Of a stretch of 64,000 nt of DNA, positions 63,958 through 64,000 are shown one piece after another. The position numbers and the translations under genes are program-made. Source of the stretch: Sphingobium fluviale (GTDB lineage: Bacteria; Pseudomonadota; Alphaproteobacteria; Sphingomonadales; Sphingomonadaceae). The stretch is from positions 51,880 through 115,879 of the forward strand of contig NZ_SBKP01000010.1 of NCBI RefSeq assembly GCF_004122115.1. The letters run 5' to 3'. The notes below the pieces were generated by a model. It worked only from the letters and a program-made list of their open reading frames with translations, searched no databases and was not told the origin of the DNA. The stretch's first letter is position 1. Each line of letters begins with the position of its first letter.

Positions 63958-64000
63958 TTCAAAGCGTGTCGAGCCAGGCGAGCACGCTTGTATCGCGCTT

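Larger units (their letters stand above)
38225..64000. mobile_element. Integrative conjugative or mobilizable element (left part; right end not in window)
   Basis: Begins after galU with a tyrosine integrase and carries a type IV coupling protein, MobC, relaxase and ArdC antirestriction protein, plus cargo. No mating-pair (Trb/VirB) genes are seen within the window, so whether it is conjugative by itself is open. Base composition drops in 54400-59800. Left boundary is placed between galU and the integrase by inference; no matching direct repeat for the right end is in the window. Confidence 0.85.

Overview
The window looks like the chromosome of a Sphingomonadales-type alphaproteobacterium carrying an integrated conjugative or mobilizable element. 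The host part (about 1-38224) is GC-rich, with close-packed housekeeping genes in an alphaproteobacterial order: ptsP, rodZ, cpoB-tilS-ftsH, rpsI-rplM, ctaA, secB facing a Tim44/mltA/smr cluster, murJ-trpS, purU, dnaE, rpe-heparinase-purH, rsmB, an sdhE4-type DUF1674 gene and galU. Genus assignment is an inference; no rRNA or tRNA gene was seen.

Region by region: 1-8183 is a plus-strand run for phosphotransferase signalling, cell shape and envelope division, tRNA modification and membrane proteolysis, ending in an amino-acid racemase. 8170-10928 is a minus-strand run (hemerythrin, ribosomal S9/L13, haem A synthase), with a MerC-like gene diverging from ctaA. 11449-16873 is a surface-polymer-like cluster: CTP-type nucleotidyltransferase, HIT hydrolase, CDP-alcohol transferase, TagB/TagF-like transferase and an ABC flippase. 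17073-38224 is core metabolism, DNA replication and envelope genes, with a soluble chemotaxis-type sensor lying between rsmB and rpe.

From about 38225 to the end of the window the content is accessory. A tyrosine integrase (38421) opens the element. It is followed by three tiny coupled genes and then a tightly overlapped minus-strand operon (47582 back to 40997): HigA-type regulator, a 16-codon remnant of a second methyltransferase, SNF2-like helicase, DUF4391, type III-like DNA methyltransferase, and an internally deleted gamma-glutamylcyclotransferase. No nuclease subunit is visible in it. Next come the transfer genes: a VirD4/TraG coupling protein with a C-terminal J-domain, a 450-bp tandem array of short stem-loops, MobC and a relaxase. 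After that lie an AT-richer island with a lipoprotein and a 1505-residue RTX lipase-like protein, two small membrane or lipoprotein genes, a LuxR regulator, and ardC, whose C-terminus appears cut by a junction near the window end.

The most unusual signal is the stem-loop array at 51404-51848. At least 14 consecutive hairpins differ in stem sequence but keep their pairing, mostly separated by short ACCC-containing linkers. It sits exactly where an oriT would be expected, between the coupling-protein gene and mobC/relaxase. The second is the HigA-headed helicase/DUF4391/methyltransferase operon with recombination scars at both ends. Three copies of a CATAC-N4-GTATG palindrome around the transfer genes suggest a dedicated regulator.
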